Shown in pieces: positions 35,714 through 48,400 of a stretch of 64,000 nt of DNA. The translations under genes and the position numbers were made by a program. This stretch comes from Brachypodius melanocephalos. Lineage: Eukaryota; Chordata; Aves; Passeriformes; Pycnonotidae. The notes under the pieces were generated by a model. That model did not search any database, was not told where the DNA came from, and saw only the letters and a list, made by a program, of their open reading frames with translations. The stretch covers positions 6,905,233-6,969,232 of the forward strand of contig VZSR01001854.1 in the NCBI GenBank assembly GCA_013398615.1, in the 5' to 3' direction. How positions within the stretch are numbered: position 1 is the first letter of the stretch; the number at the start of each line of letters is the position of its first letter.

Positions 35714-35875
35714 TCACAGAATCATGGAATAGTTTGGGTTGGAAGGAACCTTAAAGATCATCTTGTTCCAGCCCCACTGTCATGGGAAGGGACACCTTCC
35801 AGCAGACCGGGTTACTCGAAGTCCCATCTGATCCAGCCTCGAACACACAAACATTTCAAGGATCAGTCTCTGGCC
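35714..35875 (-). mobile_element. CR1 LINE 3'-end fragment, reverse strand, relatively well preserved
   Basis: The stretch starts tcacagaatcatggaatag, followed by gtttgggttggaaggaacc, ttaaagatcatc, ccatgggaagg-like and gacaccttccagcagacc words. This is the antisense of the well-known avian CR1 3' end. Among the copies in the window it looks closest to the family sequence, which suggests a younger insertion. The boundary beyond 35848 is less certain. The copy is severely 5'-truncated and noncoding. Confidence 0.9.
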
Positions 35876-36823
35876 TACATAGTGCATATATTCTTTCCCA
35901 TCTGCCTGCCCTCCAGGAACAGTCCTGCACTCTTATTTCTCTTCTCACAAGTCAGCCTGCCTTTTTCAGCTCTGTTCTCCAATCACTTTGCTACTCAAGT
36001 GATGCCACTGTAAACTCTAGCACGAACACCAGGAGTGTTGCTTACTCCCTCTGTCTGCTCCTATTTATGTCACATCTGAATTGTACCAGCTGTATCTGTT
36101 AAGCTCTAAATGCTATTTTGGGAACATCCCCTACTTTGCTGAGTTCAAGAAGCCAACTCTAAAGTACCCACTGTAGAGAATGCTTCATTCACCTTTCAAG
36201 CAGACTTTTCCCACCACCCCTCAACTAACACATTTTGAAGATCCCTACAATACATGACTTCTGACAGAATCAGTTCTTACCTTTAAATGCAACTAAGTGA
36301 AGAAAGGACTAAGAGGCACAGAAAAAAACCCCAGTTTTACTATGTCATCCACGAGGATTACAGTCTGTAATAAAATGTTGAGGATTTTTGCAAGAGTCTG
36401 ACCTAACCACCATGGGAAAGATACAGACAAATCCAGTTAATTTAGTCTTCTGTATGACTCTGAGTCTATAGTTTTGCAGTACTACAGGAGTAATTAATGA
36501 ATCATCTATTGTAAGACTCAGTGCACCATTTCTTTGTCCTCTGGTGTTATTACCCGCTATGCTGAGAAGCATGGGAAATATTTTCTTTCTGGACCATTAT
36601 TTTTAATTAGCGGTCTGTTTGCGGTTTAAGAGCATGTTTTGGCTAGTTGATTCAAGAGGAAAAGAAAAACATTGCATCATGCTTCATTACTCTTCAATCA
36701 TGGCACACCACATTCGTGTTTTCCCCTGACTCCCAAGGACTGATCCTCAATTGATAATTGATCATCATTATTATAATTGATTGCTCCATTTTGTTTTCAT
36801 TTTGACAGCTATTGTGTTCATAC

Positions 36824-36885
36824 AAGTATGTGTTTATCTGTATGTATGTGCATATGTATATTTATTTATATATAAAAATAAATAC
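36824..36885. repeat. Degenerate TATG / TA-rich repeat
   Basis: Words such as tatgtg, tgtatgtatg and tatttatatata alternate with no strict unit. It is best described as a decayed microsatellite. Confidence 0.6.
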
Positions 36886-37171
36886 TATTCTTAACACTTA
36901 TGTTGTTAGCCTAGATTATCAACATGTTTTTTTAATAAGGCAATACTTCATAAGTTTAATATAATGAAAGTTATTATAACAGAAGTCAAAATGGAGGCAT
37001 TTTTCTATGTCTATCAGTCTTGTCAATTGTGTAAAGGGACAGTATCGTGTTTAGTACGTCACTTGGAAGAGGGAGTTACTATTCATTAGTAGGTATTTGA
37101 TAAAAACAGAATTTTTCTTAAATCATAATTTTACATATTTTAAGTCTCCTGAAGCCAAATATATACTCATT

Positions 37172-37192
37172 AGAACACCATGAAGGTGTTCT
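37172..37192. repeat. Perfect 8-bp inverted repeat with 5-base loop
   Basis: Arms agaacacc and ggtgttct flank the loop atgaa. No known function is recognisable. Confidence 0.85.
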
Positions 37193-39334
37193 GTGTGAAA
37201 AATTGCATGTAGTGAACATTTCATATGGCCAAACCCAAGGAGAAATGGTTTATGCTGCTGTCAAAAAGGGGGTTTGGGGCTGCTGTTTATCCTGCGGAGG
37301 AACTTTCTTTCACCAGAAACCGCTAGATGATTTTTTACTAATTTATTATTACCAAAACCATAGCAATTATGGGACCTAGTCACTGGCTTTACTTCTCCTG
37401 AAGAGACAGAATGATAATTTAGTTCATTGCACATGGGTTTGAGCACTTTGATATGCAGAGGTAAAGCTTATGTTCTTTGATAACCAATTCTTTGGAAAGA
37501 ATGGCATCAAGCATTTAATGGTCAGAACTGGTGTAAAATGCAGCTATTTTTTTAACAAAACGGTAAGATAGCGCGTATCAGGTTCTTTGATCCTGTGGCT
37601 CACTGAGGTCACCTACCCAATCATTAAAAACCTTTTTTAGATACCTTAGTTTCCCCTTGAAGATCTCTTGTGTAAGCTGTAGTGAAATCTGATCCTGTCT
37701 AGTTAGCAGATGGATCACAGCCGAAGGTCACGTTTTGTGTTGGAAGGCCAAGATACAGGTGGATAATCAGACATGACATTTAATGAGATGGACCCAGTAG
37801 GGCAATTAGGAGTTGACTGTAGAGCACATACCTCCTCCAGGTTCCCATGAGCGTTTCTATAGAGGCTTGAAAAGCAGCAGAGATGGGGAAATGGATGCAC
37901 AAAAATTGAAAAGAATCACATGGAAGGTTTTCAAAGACCTAGAGGAAACTCAGGAGCCTATTCACTGGATATATCATCTCACTGAAAATCAGAGAGGTCT
38001 AATTCATCCTTCTGTCTTTGAAAACCTCCCATGTAAGGAAAAAAAAAAAAAACAAAAACCCAGCCTCAAAGTCCATGAGACATACTATTTACTTGAATGA
38101 AAAAATTCTCCTTGGGAGAAAGAAAATAATTCTTTGGACTTTGTCAGTACATAATTTTCTGTGGGATTCTTGGATTACCAGCAATGAGAATAATGTCTAG
38201 CCTTCTGATCCTGTGGAAAATAAAGTTTCCTATGACCAAGACATGAAAACTGTGAGGGTAAATGCCTGCAGTCACACTAGCTAGAGATCAGATTGCAGCT
38301 GGGCTACTTCAAAAGGCAGATTTTAAGTGGCATCTATAGATTTATGGAAAACACTGTATTATTCTGGTTTAGCAAAGAACCTGCCTTTCAAAGATTTTTA
38401 GTGTTTCTCTTCTGGTGCATAACTAAACTGCTCCCTTCAAGAAGTGATATACTGACTGTAGACAGAAATACAATCTTAGAAAATAACGATTTACAAGAAA
38501 TGCCATGTATCAAGCTACCATATTGACAGCATCAACAGCCGAGTCACATGGGTAAGAAGTCTGCTGTAAAGGATTTCAACACAGAATTGCTACTGCCACA
38601 TAAATTTTCAGTCTGATTCAGTAACTAAACCAGTGAAGACTTTGGTTTGAAAGACACTGTGAAGAGCAATGATAAAATGAATGTTCTGCATGAGTAACTC
38701 TACCCCTCAAAACCCTGGGAATTGTGAAATTTCAAAGGCAGTTTTCATTATATTATCTTCCTCTTCTATCTCAAGAGAGTCATTTATTTGAGAAGCACAG
38801 TAGTATACAAGTAAGATTCTCTGAACAAAAGCATCCTATGTCGGAAAAGTTGACTTTGAAAGAAGATGGACTGGATCAAGACTTTTGCTTATGTGTTTGG
38901 AATTGCTAGCAGGAGATCAGCTCCAAAGTTCATTAATGAATTTTATAGAAATCAAGGAAAGGAAAATAAAAAAAAAAAGATGGGAAAATTATGCCTATGA
39001 GGTACTGCTCTGCTCCTTGAAGTTAATCTTAAAATATAGATGGTGCATTAGGTGCTAGAAGAAAGTATAATAAGCAGAATATAATATAATAAGTGGATAT
39101 ATTTATCCACAGCATTCTTTCAGTCAATACTAAATATAATGCAAACACCACAAACATATGTTACAGAAGGAAATATATAGAGAAGCCCTTTAAGAAGTTT
39201 TTTTTCAGGGAGATTTAACAATGTGCAGGAACTCAATGTTATCTTTTCTTTGACATGTGACAGAAAAAATAATGGCCTTTACTAAAGGGAACTAAAAATT
39301 TTGATACTCCAGAATATGATACCTTCAAAAGATT

Positions 39335-39885
39335 CTCCTGAAAACTATGCTGAGGCATATGGACAATAAGGTGATTTGTGACAGCCTGCATGGCTTCTCT
39401 AAGGGCAAGTCAAGTCTGACAAAGTTGGTGACTCTGATGGGAATAAGGTATTGGTGGATGAGGGAAGAGCAACTGGCATCATCTACCTGGAATTGTGCAA
39501 AGCATATCCCTGTTCCACGTGACATCCTGTTTCTAAACTGGAAAGACAGGGATTTGAAAGATATGCCGTTCAGCGGATAAGGAACTGGCTGTGCAGTCAC
39601 ACTCAAGGACTTGCTGTTAATGTCTCAATGTCCAAGTGGGATCCAGTGATGAATGGTGTCCTCAGGGATAGGCACTGGGCCCATCACTGTTCTGCATCTT
39701 TGCTGGCAACAGGGACAGCGGTATTGAGTGCATCCTCAGCAAGTTTGCCAGGGTCACCAAGCAGTTGACACACTGGTGGGAAGCAAAGGTGGTATCCAGA
39801 AGGGCCTTGACAGGCTTGAGTGGTGATGCCTTGCAAATCTCATGAAGTTCAAAGAGGCCAAGTGCAAAAAGTCTCATTAACATAT
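39335..39885 (+). mobile_element. CR1 LINE ORF2 reverse-transcriptase fragment, dead
   Basis: This internal CR1 piece lacks the 3' end. Recognisable steps in order are the ggacaataaggtgat start, catggcttctctaaggg and aagtcaagtctgacaaa. Next come the equivalent of the YLDFSKAFD motif (here IYLELCKAYPC) and the region of GVPQGSVLGP, which is frameshifted. The stretch SGIECILSKFARVTK follows. In active CR1 that last motif reads FADD, the catalytic aspartates; here both are replaced by R and V. Frame changes and stops show that it encodes no enzyme. It ends near gttcaaagaggccaagtgcaaa. The missing 3' end suggests that part of an older copy was deleted or replaced. Confidence 0.85.
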
Positions 39886-42800
39886 CACATAATTCTGGGG
39901 GAAAGGGGGAGAGGTGTTTTCACTTTGTGCAATGCTTCAAGGATAAGACAATAAGAGAAATTCCTAGCTCTGTGTACATTGTGCGGGAATTTGTTAGATG
40001 GCACACACTTGAGTCACAAGAGCTTTTCCTCACCTTGTAGAGCTTAAATTGCTCTGTAGTTTTGAAAGGAGCAAGTGAATCCACTTTGTGCCACTTGACA
40101 CTTGGGTAGCTAGAGATAAGCTTTCACAGCTCCCTGAGGTTTCAAACAACTATTTAGGTGTTCTTCTTGCTTTCTACCCAAAGTGACTATAGACAGTGGC
40201 ATACCATTGTTGAGGGCTGAAGACTGAGAATGGACAAGGATATAGGTGACAGAATTGGTGTACTGTACTATAAGAGAAGACATGGGCCTTTCCCTCTCAT
40301 TTGCACTCCAGGGCAAAAAATTCAATTGCAATTAACTTGTTAATGGTAAATTGGCCATCTCTCCTCTGTGCAATTTGACATGGTCATTTTATAAAATGAA
40401 ACTTTAGATCAGATTCCCCTCTGAAGAAAAATATTTCCTTTTGTTGACAATCCCACATGGATCAAATAAAGTGTTATTCTAAGTAACGAACTTCTCAGGT
40501 GATAAACACTGCACAATGAAGTCTGTAACAGATGCTATGTAACAGAACAAAGGTAAAAATCACTTAGCCATACAAACAGGCAAAAGGAGGAAGTGAATAT
40601 TGATCAAGCATTCCTAGAACTGTTCTTAAACAAAGCAGAATTTATTTGGCTTCCTGTTAAGATGGTCTTACAGAAAAGAAATTACTGAATTTGAGTTGTC
40701 AGCTACCCCAGAGGAGCACAACAAAACTCATCCTGGCTCATAAGCACTGTCCTTGAACTAATCATTTTCTGTATTTGCCTTTCCAAGCATCCAGTCCTGC
40801 TCAACAGAAATGCACACTGTCTTTTCAGACTGTCCTCAGCCCAGCCCCACTGATCAGTGCCTCTGTAGATGAACATATCTCTGTTTTGGCTCCTGTTTCT
40901 GAACAAAAAGGTAATCTGCTTGTGTTTTCCCAAGTAGACCCAATGCTCAAATAGAACAGTTATCAATGTTACTCTGGCAGGATTTGAGAGAAGTCTTTTG
41001 CCATCTTACCTTATCATACCATCTCACAACAAGGTCCAAAGGGTGGAAAAAACCTTCCTGACAAATCTGGAGGGCTATGAGCTGCTAGTGAACAACCACA
41101 GAGCACTGGATCTTTTTTTTTTTTCAGATATGTTTTGTTAATATCTGAGCATTCCTTTAAAAGTGGAGCACAATGCTTAGCACAGATCTATACTCTAATT
41201 TTTCAGAAAGATTAAAGAATATATTTAAGATACTTGGAGTTATAAACAAATAAATATTGTGTCCTCACAGTTTCCATCTTGGCCCAAAGGCTAGCTGACT
41301 TACAATCACTGAGCAGCCTCTAAAGTCATTATTTATAATGACTATTATGATAAAGACATTATTTATAGTGTAATATTTTTCTGCCAAAGCTTTTTAAATG
41401 CAACCCTTGGATTTTAGCCATTGTATAGACATTCCTTACCTCAGAGGCTTACTGTTAGACAAATGAACTGGTTTCATTTTCTTCAGTAAAACTCCAATGG
41501 CATTCAATACAGGCTATTCAGATCTGACCATAAAACAGATGCTCACAGATGTGCAGTGGACACAAAAATAGTACCTAACCCGAAACTGGGGCCTTTATAA
41601 TGCTTTATCTCCTAAAATAAGTATTTTGGTGTGAGTGTAATGCTGATTACATACACACAAAGGGGAAAAAACGAAAAGGTCAACAAGTCCTGTTTCTCTG
41701 AGTGCAGCAGAAAGAAATAAAGAAAAACAAATAGTCATCTTTGGTTTGATCAGGTTTTCTGTTACAAGAAGCCCTTCTGTCCAAGAAGTCTCCCCTCTTC
41801 CTGTTTCTGAGAGTCAGTCACAGATTCCCAGACCATTTTTTCCCATAAGGTGCAACTAGCATTTCTGCTACCAAGCATGGACCACAGTGGGGGTAGTTTC
41901 ATCCTGCCTAAAGTGTCAGATCAAGCCTTCCCACTAGCATTGTTTAGCTGCATGCAGGGTCTCTTTATTCTTGCTTCCACTGAGAAGTGTTGCTTTGTAC
42001 ACCCACATAGGTGCATAGGTGCATTAATTCACTGGAATCTCAGAATGCCTGCCTAATGGCTGGCAATGAATTCCCTCTGAGTTTAATCTCTATCTACATC
42101 TTCTTAGATCACCTAAAAGCTCAATTTTTCATGTCACACACGAGACACCTGGTACCCTGCAAAATCCCATGTATATTTTTGTTACCAATTTCCACCTTGA
42201 CATGTTCATATACGGACACAAAGAATAACATAAAATTATTGAACAAACTATTTTAATTAAATTACATTTTCTTACTTTCTGCAAGAATAATATAGCCTAC
42301 ATATATCTATCATAGAAAAGTATTGGTGGATACTGTTACTGAACTTACAAACTCCAGAAAATGTTACAAACCCATGTAAAATTCTCAAACATCCAAATGT
42401 CTGTAGGAATTGTAGGATATGGAAAACTGCTTGCCATCAAAGAACTCCTTATAGTGCACATATCATGTGAATTGTTTATTCACATAGTGAAATAAGTATG
42501 ATATGTGAAAACCCAAGGTAAATACTAGGGGGAAAAACCCAAACCTTCACACAGATAAAAAAAACCCCTCTCTTCTTCTAAATCCTACATTTTATTTTCA
42601 AATAAATATTTAGAGCTATTATGTGTACCAGCCAGGAGCAAAACCCCCAGCTTCAAAACCACAGGAAATGTAGAAAATGTGAAATAAAACAATGATCTGC
42701 ACTTCTATTAGACTTTATAATATGTTTTTTGAGATCAAGGTAATGTGCAGATCTGCAGGTTTTTATGTCTCATTTCCATCAAGTGATTTTGTATGCATTT

Positions 42801-42903
42801 GAAGACATTATTTCTTAAGTTTGAAAAAAGGCTTTAAAACTTATCTTCACTCCTACCATATGTTGTACTACATTATTCAACAATTGCTAGCAATGGGAAT
42901 TGC
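39886..42903. other. Unique AT-rich sequence, nothing recognised
   Basis: Includes T12 at 41113-41124 and an A8C4 run at 42557-42568. No gene, exon or mobile element was recognised. Confidence 0.6.
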
Positions 42904-43085
42904 TAAAAACACTGGAATTGGTTGCCTAGAGGTTTCAGTGTCTCATTCTAGGGAGATATTCAAAACCCAACCAGACAGGGTCCTTGTCAGCTTGCTCTAG
43001 TTGAGCCTACTTGAGCAGGAGAGGTGTACAGTATGATCCCAAGACACTCCCTCCAACCCCAATTCAATGATGCTGTGATTCTGTG
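42904..43085 (+). mobile_element. CR1 LINE 3'-end fragment
   Basis: Recognisable CR1 3' sequence: aacactggaattggttgcc, gagatattcaaaaccc, cagggtccttg, gcctacttgagcagga, and the ending ctccaacccc with tgctgtgattctgtg. That terminal repeat marks a genuine 3' end on the + strand. It is about 180 bp, strongly 5'-truncated and noncoding. Confidence 0.85.
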
Positions 43086-45400
43086 AAATAAAAGCCTGTA
43101 TATGTACTGCCATAAGCCAGGTAAATCCTTCAGTATTCTTTTTCTTATTTTTTAATGACATAAGCAAAACACAAGGCTGCTTTTTGCACTTTAGACAAGA
43201 GATTAGATGATTTGATATATCTACTTGCTTCAGTGGGATGATGTAATCTCCTCCACTTTGCTGATGCATGAAAAATTCCCAAGCTATAATATCCCCCTCA
43301 AAACCAAACCTCATTAGCTGCCATTAAACATTACCAATAATTAAATACAGAAAATTTTATTTTTAAATTTACCAATAATCTCTGAATGACTACACATAGA
43401 TATAGGCTTGGATAAATGACTACTTGTAAATATATATTTTTTGTCATGATGCAATGTGTGGCTGCAACCAGTAGAAAGCAAAAAAAAAAATCATTTGGAG
43501 AGAACTTAAGCAGCTTTGACTGAACACTGTGAAATAAAACAAAATTAACATACTGCAGTCAAGTAGTCCTAAATATTTACAGAACAGGCTGTATTCTGTA
43601 ACTCATATAACTGAGCTGCAGTTGTGCAACAAGACCAGTTACACTCAAGAAGCTGCCTGTACAAATTGGGCTGCCTTGTTTGGACCCCAACACCCTGCCT
43701 TCTTTGCAGAGGTTTCCAAAAGTGAAAAATGTGCACTGTAGAGCTCAATGGAAAATGCCTTCTGGCTCATGTGGATTAGCACAGGAATCAAATAATTTGC
43801 CCATCTAGCAGCACAGAAGTGGAGGGATACTTCTGTAATATAAATTATCTTTGGATTATTGTTTGTGCTTGGATTATTGTTGTTACTGTAATTACTAGGG
43901 CTCTTTGCTTATTTTATTAGCAGAAAATAGAATTCTTGTTACAGTGTTTTAAAAAAGTTCTTTCCTGAATGGAAAAGCTCTCAAGCATTAAGCCCAGTAT
44001 CTTCATCGGTGCCAGTGGTATAAATACCAGAAAGAGTGACAGCTAATCCACATGCACTCAGAAGCAAAAGCTAAAAGGCCAGTTACATGCACTTGTCAGT
44101 GCTAGTCTCACCCACACCTACCAACTTGCAAGACCTTCAGACCATCAATCAGTACTGAAATGAGTAGGAGGGGGAGAAGAAGAGAGGAACGTGACAACTA
44201 AGAGATGGATCACCTGCCAAATATCATTCCCCATTAACTTAAATGGGAACACGACATTTTAAACTGAGCTTTACAAGATGGCTTAAATAATTTCAGGACT
44301 AAATATATTTTTCTACTATATAAGCATCTCAAGATTACTGTTTGTTGGGTTTTTTTGCAATCTTCTATCTACTTTTCCACCCACCCTTTTCTACTCCCTC
44401 ATAATTGTCATCATTTCTGTCTTGGCAACATCAGAGCAAACAGAGAGGGGACTGAAACAAGAGAATCACATAGAAGAGATTGTTTTGACAGGGCTATCTT
44501 ACTAATCCAGCACACACAAGGTATTAGTGTCTTGTATTCTATTAAAAAAAATATTAGCCAAGTGAAAAGCATCCCATGCCAAATCCAAGGCCTGCTGAAC
44601 TCGATGTGAAATTTTCTCTTACAGCCTCCACCTTTCACTCCCACCCTGCAAATGCAATAAAAGAGAGGCTGTAGTTCTTGTTTGCTTAATAGCAAGTTTT
44701 AAAAGGCAAAATGCATGTAGAGCCAGTGTGCTTAGTAATTTGATCAGCCATGCCTGCCTGACATACGTGTTCCAACAAACTGTGATTTAAGTTACGGGGC
44801 ATTTATACATCAAAGGGGAGTTCTGCCCTCTTCTCTAGCAGCTGTGGAGATGAAAATACTGTTTGACAATACAGTTTTATATAGATAAATCAACAAGGCA
44901 CTTCATTCCTTTAGACTCCTTGAAAAATCCCATCTGAACACATCTGAACATATTCTTTAGAGGAACCTTTCCATAATTATATGTGAAGAATTTACTAATT
45001 TTTCCATTGAACATTCAGAATTCACTCAAGGCAGAATATATGTCCTGTAAGCTTTCCAGTCACAAAGCATTTTCACAAATCTTGTCATGATGTCAACATC
45101 CAGGAACAAAGATAAGCATGCTGGTATTTGCAAAATGAAAAGAAAAAAAATCCTGTCTTTGGTGATTTTGTTGGTGAAAACATCCTTGCACTATCATTTT
45201 GCTCAAGCAGACTAATTCAGTGAATCTGAAGGCTAACATAAGACTTCCAGAATGGATCTTTAAATCTTCATACATTTATTGAGTAATACTATACAGATAG
45301 AATAAAGATTCAATGAAATATTTTAGAAAAGCTTTATTGTATCATTACCATCTGAGGTTTTGTAAAAACCTGCTGCTCAGTACTGTGTATGTGGTGGATA
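43086..45400. other. Unique AT-rich sequence, no gene called
   Basis: Contains A10 near 43481, an 18-bp-period imperfect duplication (ttggattattgt) at about 43851-43881 and a 10-bp tandem duplication (catctgaaca twice) at 44931-44950. A pyrimidine-rich acceptor-like stretch ends at 43709 and is followed by 32 open codons (RFPKVKNVHC...), which I treat as chance. Confidence 0.55.
44931..44950. repeat. 10-bp tandem duplication
   Basis: The unit catctgaaca occurs twice back to back without mismatch. Confidence 0.85.
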
Positions 45401-45445
45401 CGTGTGGACTGGCACATAGTGGGAGAAAATAAATGTTCATTGTCA
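45401..45445 (+). mobile_element. Possible MIR-like SINE tail
   Basis: The sequence ggactggcacatagt, then a few bases, then aaataaatgttcattg, resembles the tail of the ancient MIR SINE (tgcctggcacatagta ... caataaatgttggtta). The match is about 40 bases with several mismatches. It is possibly a remnant predating the bird lineage, but chance similarity cannot be excluded. Confidence 0.35.
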
Positions 45446-48400
45446 ACGTATTCAGCATTATTATATTAATTCTCTTCTTTTAAAGCATGATGAACAAACA
45501 AATTTTCTATTGTAAAAAATCTGTTTAAATTGCTTTATTATGCACTTTTCAAGCTTGTGCGAATTATTTTTCTGAATAAATTTTACAACTCAGTTGTCCC
45601 TGATGTGTGTATTTTGCAGCATTAAAGAAGATGGTACTCCTCCAGCTATTTATGAAGAAAACACAAAAGATTCTTGTGGCATTGAATTTTCTTTCCAAAC
45701 AAGCAGAAGCCATGATAATCCAAAAATTATTAGTCATCCTTCCCTGTGCAGAAGTAAAAAAAGCTACATATAGGGAATGGAAAAAAAATTGAACAGGACA
45801 TCAATCACACAACTAAATTTCAGCACCATGCTTATTTTAGTCTTTGGTCTTTTACCAAAGTCTCAAGAAGAGATGAACAACAGAGATTTAGGATGCAACC
45901 GTCAACTGGTTGAACCCTCTCTCTTCCCACTTTCCCTGGACGTTAATCTTCCTGAAGCAAGCTGGCTGTTCCTTAGAGGCTCCAGCTGACAGCCTGGAAT
46001 ATGAATGCAGAGGCAGCTGAAGTAGACGTGCTGGGCTGTGATTTGTGGTCAAGAAGCTGATACATCCTGTTATTTCTGCTCTAGGGTCCTTGTCTGCTGG
46101 AGCATGGATGGCACAGCCCACAGGATGCTATAACTTTTTACACTGATGGAGCGAGATCCAGAAGAGCTTGATCCACTTGTGACCTTGTTTGATTTGTCAC
46201 TTTAAGCACTAGAACCTACAGCTGGACCAATTTTATCTAACAGTTTGGTACCCTCCAAAAAGAGGAAAAGCCCCCTGGCTTGAGGAAGACATGACCCGCT
46301 GACAAGAACTTGAGTAAGTATTGACAAATTGGTTGCACTTTGCTTTCTACTAACTTTTTGAGGAAATATGTTTGCTTGAACACAGTAGAGTTTTCTGCTG
46401 GCACAGATCACCATGAAGTTATGACTCCTCAGAAAGCAAAAAAAGAATTACAAGATGAGCTAACCAAGCTGACAGGACATATCAAATTCATACTGACTGA
46501 AATGTCTCCCAAACTCTGCCAAACACACTCAGCCACTGACAACATCAATTGAGCTCTTACCATCTTCTTTTCTTCAGTCATCTAAAATTTGCTTTCATTT
46601 TTAACAGGGTATGTGGACCTTTTTTCTGTTTTCCACATCTACGTGACACCGAATACTATTTACTCACATTCAGTGAAGAAAGAACTCAGTAGAAAATACT
46701 ATAAACACAAGCCAGACTGTGTGCATATACATGTGTTGTTTTTTGTTAGGTAGAATGAAAAACCAGCCTCCTGAGGAAAATAAAGATATTCCTACGAAAT
46801 GACACAGTGATTTTTTCCAAGATAAAATTTTCAATGCAATGCATGAGCATCACAGATAGCCAACTGCTGTACAGAGAAAGACAAAAGGGAAAAAAAAGTG
46901 TTTTTATAACATGATTTGATTAGTCTCAATGGCCCACACGAGGAGATCACATTAGAAAGATATTTGCCTTTTTTCATGCAAAATGAAACAAATAGTGTGT
47001 TGCAAAATTAGTCAGCATCTTTAAGCTACATTGCAGAGAAGCCTACAGTAATATAGCCATCTGTTTTAACAGAAAGGTACTGTTGGATATTGCACTACTG
47101 AGAGTTACTGGAACAACTGAGATTATTGAAAAAAAAAAATTAGTCAAAGGATAATAACAAAAAGCTTTTCTGTTTTGTTAAAATATTTACCCTCTTTGGG
47201 ATACTACATCCTATTGATTAGATAGCACGGCACGATTTCTACATTACAAACTAAGAACTACTTTTTTTTGGCTCATTTCAGCAGGAAAAAAGGCATTTGT
47301 CATTCAGTATTTTTTTTTCTGTCAATTTCCAAAGTGGTTCAATGCCCATGTAGTTAATGCCACTCATAAAAACACAACAAACAAAATATAAACTGCTTGT
47401 CTAATTTAGTGGCTCAGAGAATATTTTGATTTTTGATTCAAAAAGGAAAATATAGGCCTCATAGTTCATCTTCTACTTTTTAAGAAAATAATTCAATACT
47501 TATAGTACTATATTCCACACAATTGCTCTAATCCATTAATTTACTTTCCTTATTTTTAATGCTTATGGATGTAATGATCAAGAACTAAGCTGGTATGAAA
47601 GTCCCAGTGAAGAAAACTTGGCTTTCATTTTGTATCAATGTTTGGTGCAACATCCCCTTTTTACCCATATTGGACACATCAAGAGTAATGACAGCAACTG
47701 ATTGCTCCATCTCTATGACCAGTCCAAATCCAGCAAGAACTGGATCTGCTTCATTTATGCCTTTTGCTGTCAGTTAGTAAACAATGTTCTATTTACCTAT
47801 GCAAAATAATGGTAAATTCTTTCTAATTATACCTTTTGCTACCACAGATGTTTGGGCCAGACACCAGAGAATCAGATGACACCAAACCAAGGAGAATCCA
47901 GCTCCCATCTTCGTGCACAATGCAGAATTCAGACCCCGTAGAACACCGATGTTCACAGGTCCTAGCAAGAGGGTTAGCAAGGGAACTACTTAGAGCTACC
48001 ATAACCCCCTTTCCATGGTCTGGGTATCTCTATGCCAGAGACAGAAAGAACTGTGTCAGATCTCACAGGTGCACTTTACAGAAGAGTTCATTCAGCTCCT
48101 TGCATTTCATGCTCCCGGAGTCCAAAGCAAGTTCATGCTTCTGGGGGTGTGACTGTGTTGAGGACACTTTCATTCAAGTTGTCAAACAAAGGGCTTTACA
48201 CTGTTTTCATTACAGCCACTGTACACCCACTGAAACCTGCTTCCCTATTCTGAGAGGAGAAAAGTGCTTGCTTGTTCATATTTCATCTCAGAATTATTAT
48301 TTTTCTTAGTTACAGAATGCATTTTCAAGGTCTGAGGTCAGCTATGACATTGATCAGAGGCTATACTGAAGAAATGAAAATGTAATGCTCTTCTAGTGAT

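Larger units (their letters stand above)
35876..39334. other. Unique AT-rich sequence, no gene called
   Basis: Holds an A7C4 run at 36322-36332, a degenerate TATG/TA-rich stretch at about 36824-36885, an 8-bp perfect hairpin at 37172-37192 and A13 at about 38039-38051. Open frames do not exceed about 106 codons and have no known domain. Confidence 0.6.

Noticed and set aside
43710..43808. Acceptor-like tract followed by 32 open codons
   Set aside because: No donor or polyadenylation signal in a suitable place, so treated as chance.
46206..46312. Acceptor-like site and GTAAGT donor 107 bases apart
   Set aside because: All three frames contain stop codons, so it is not a coding exon. A noncoding exon cannot be excluded but has no support.
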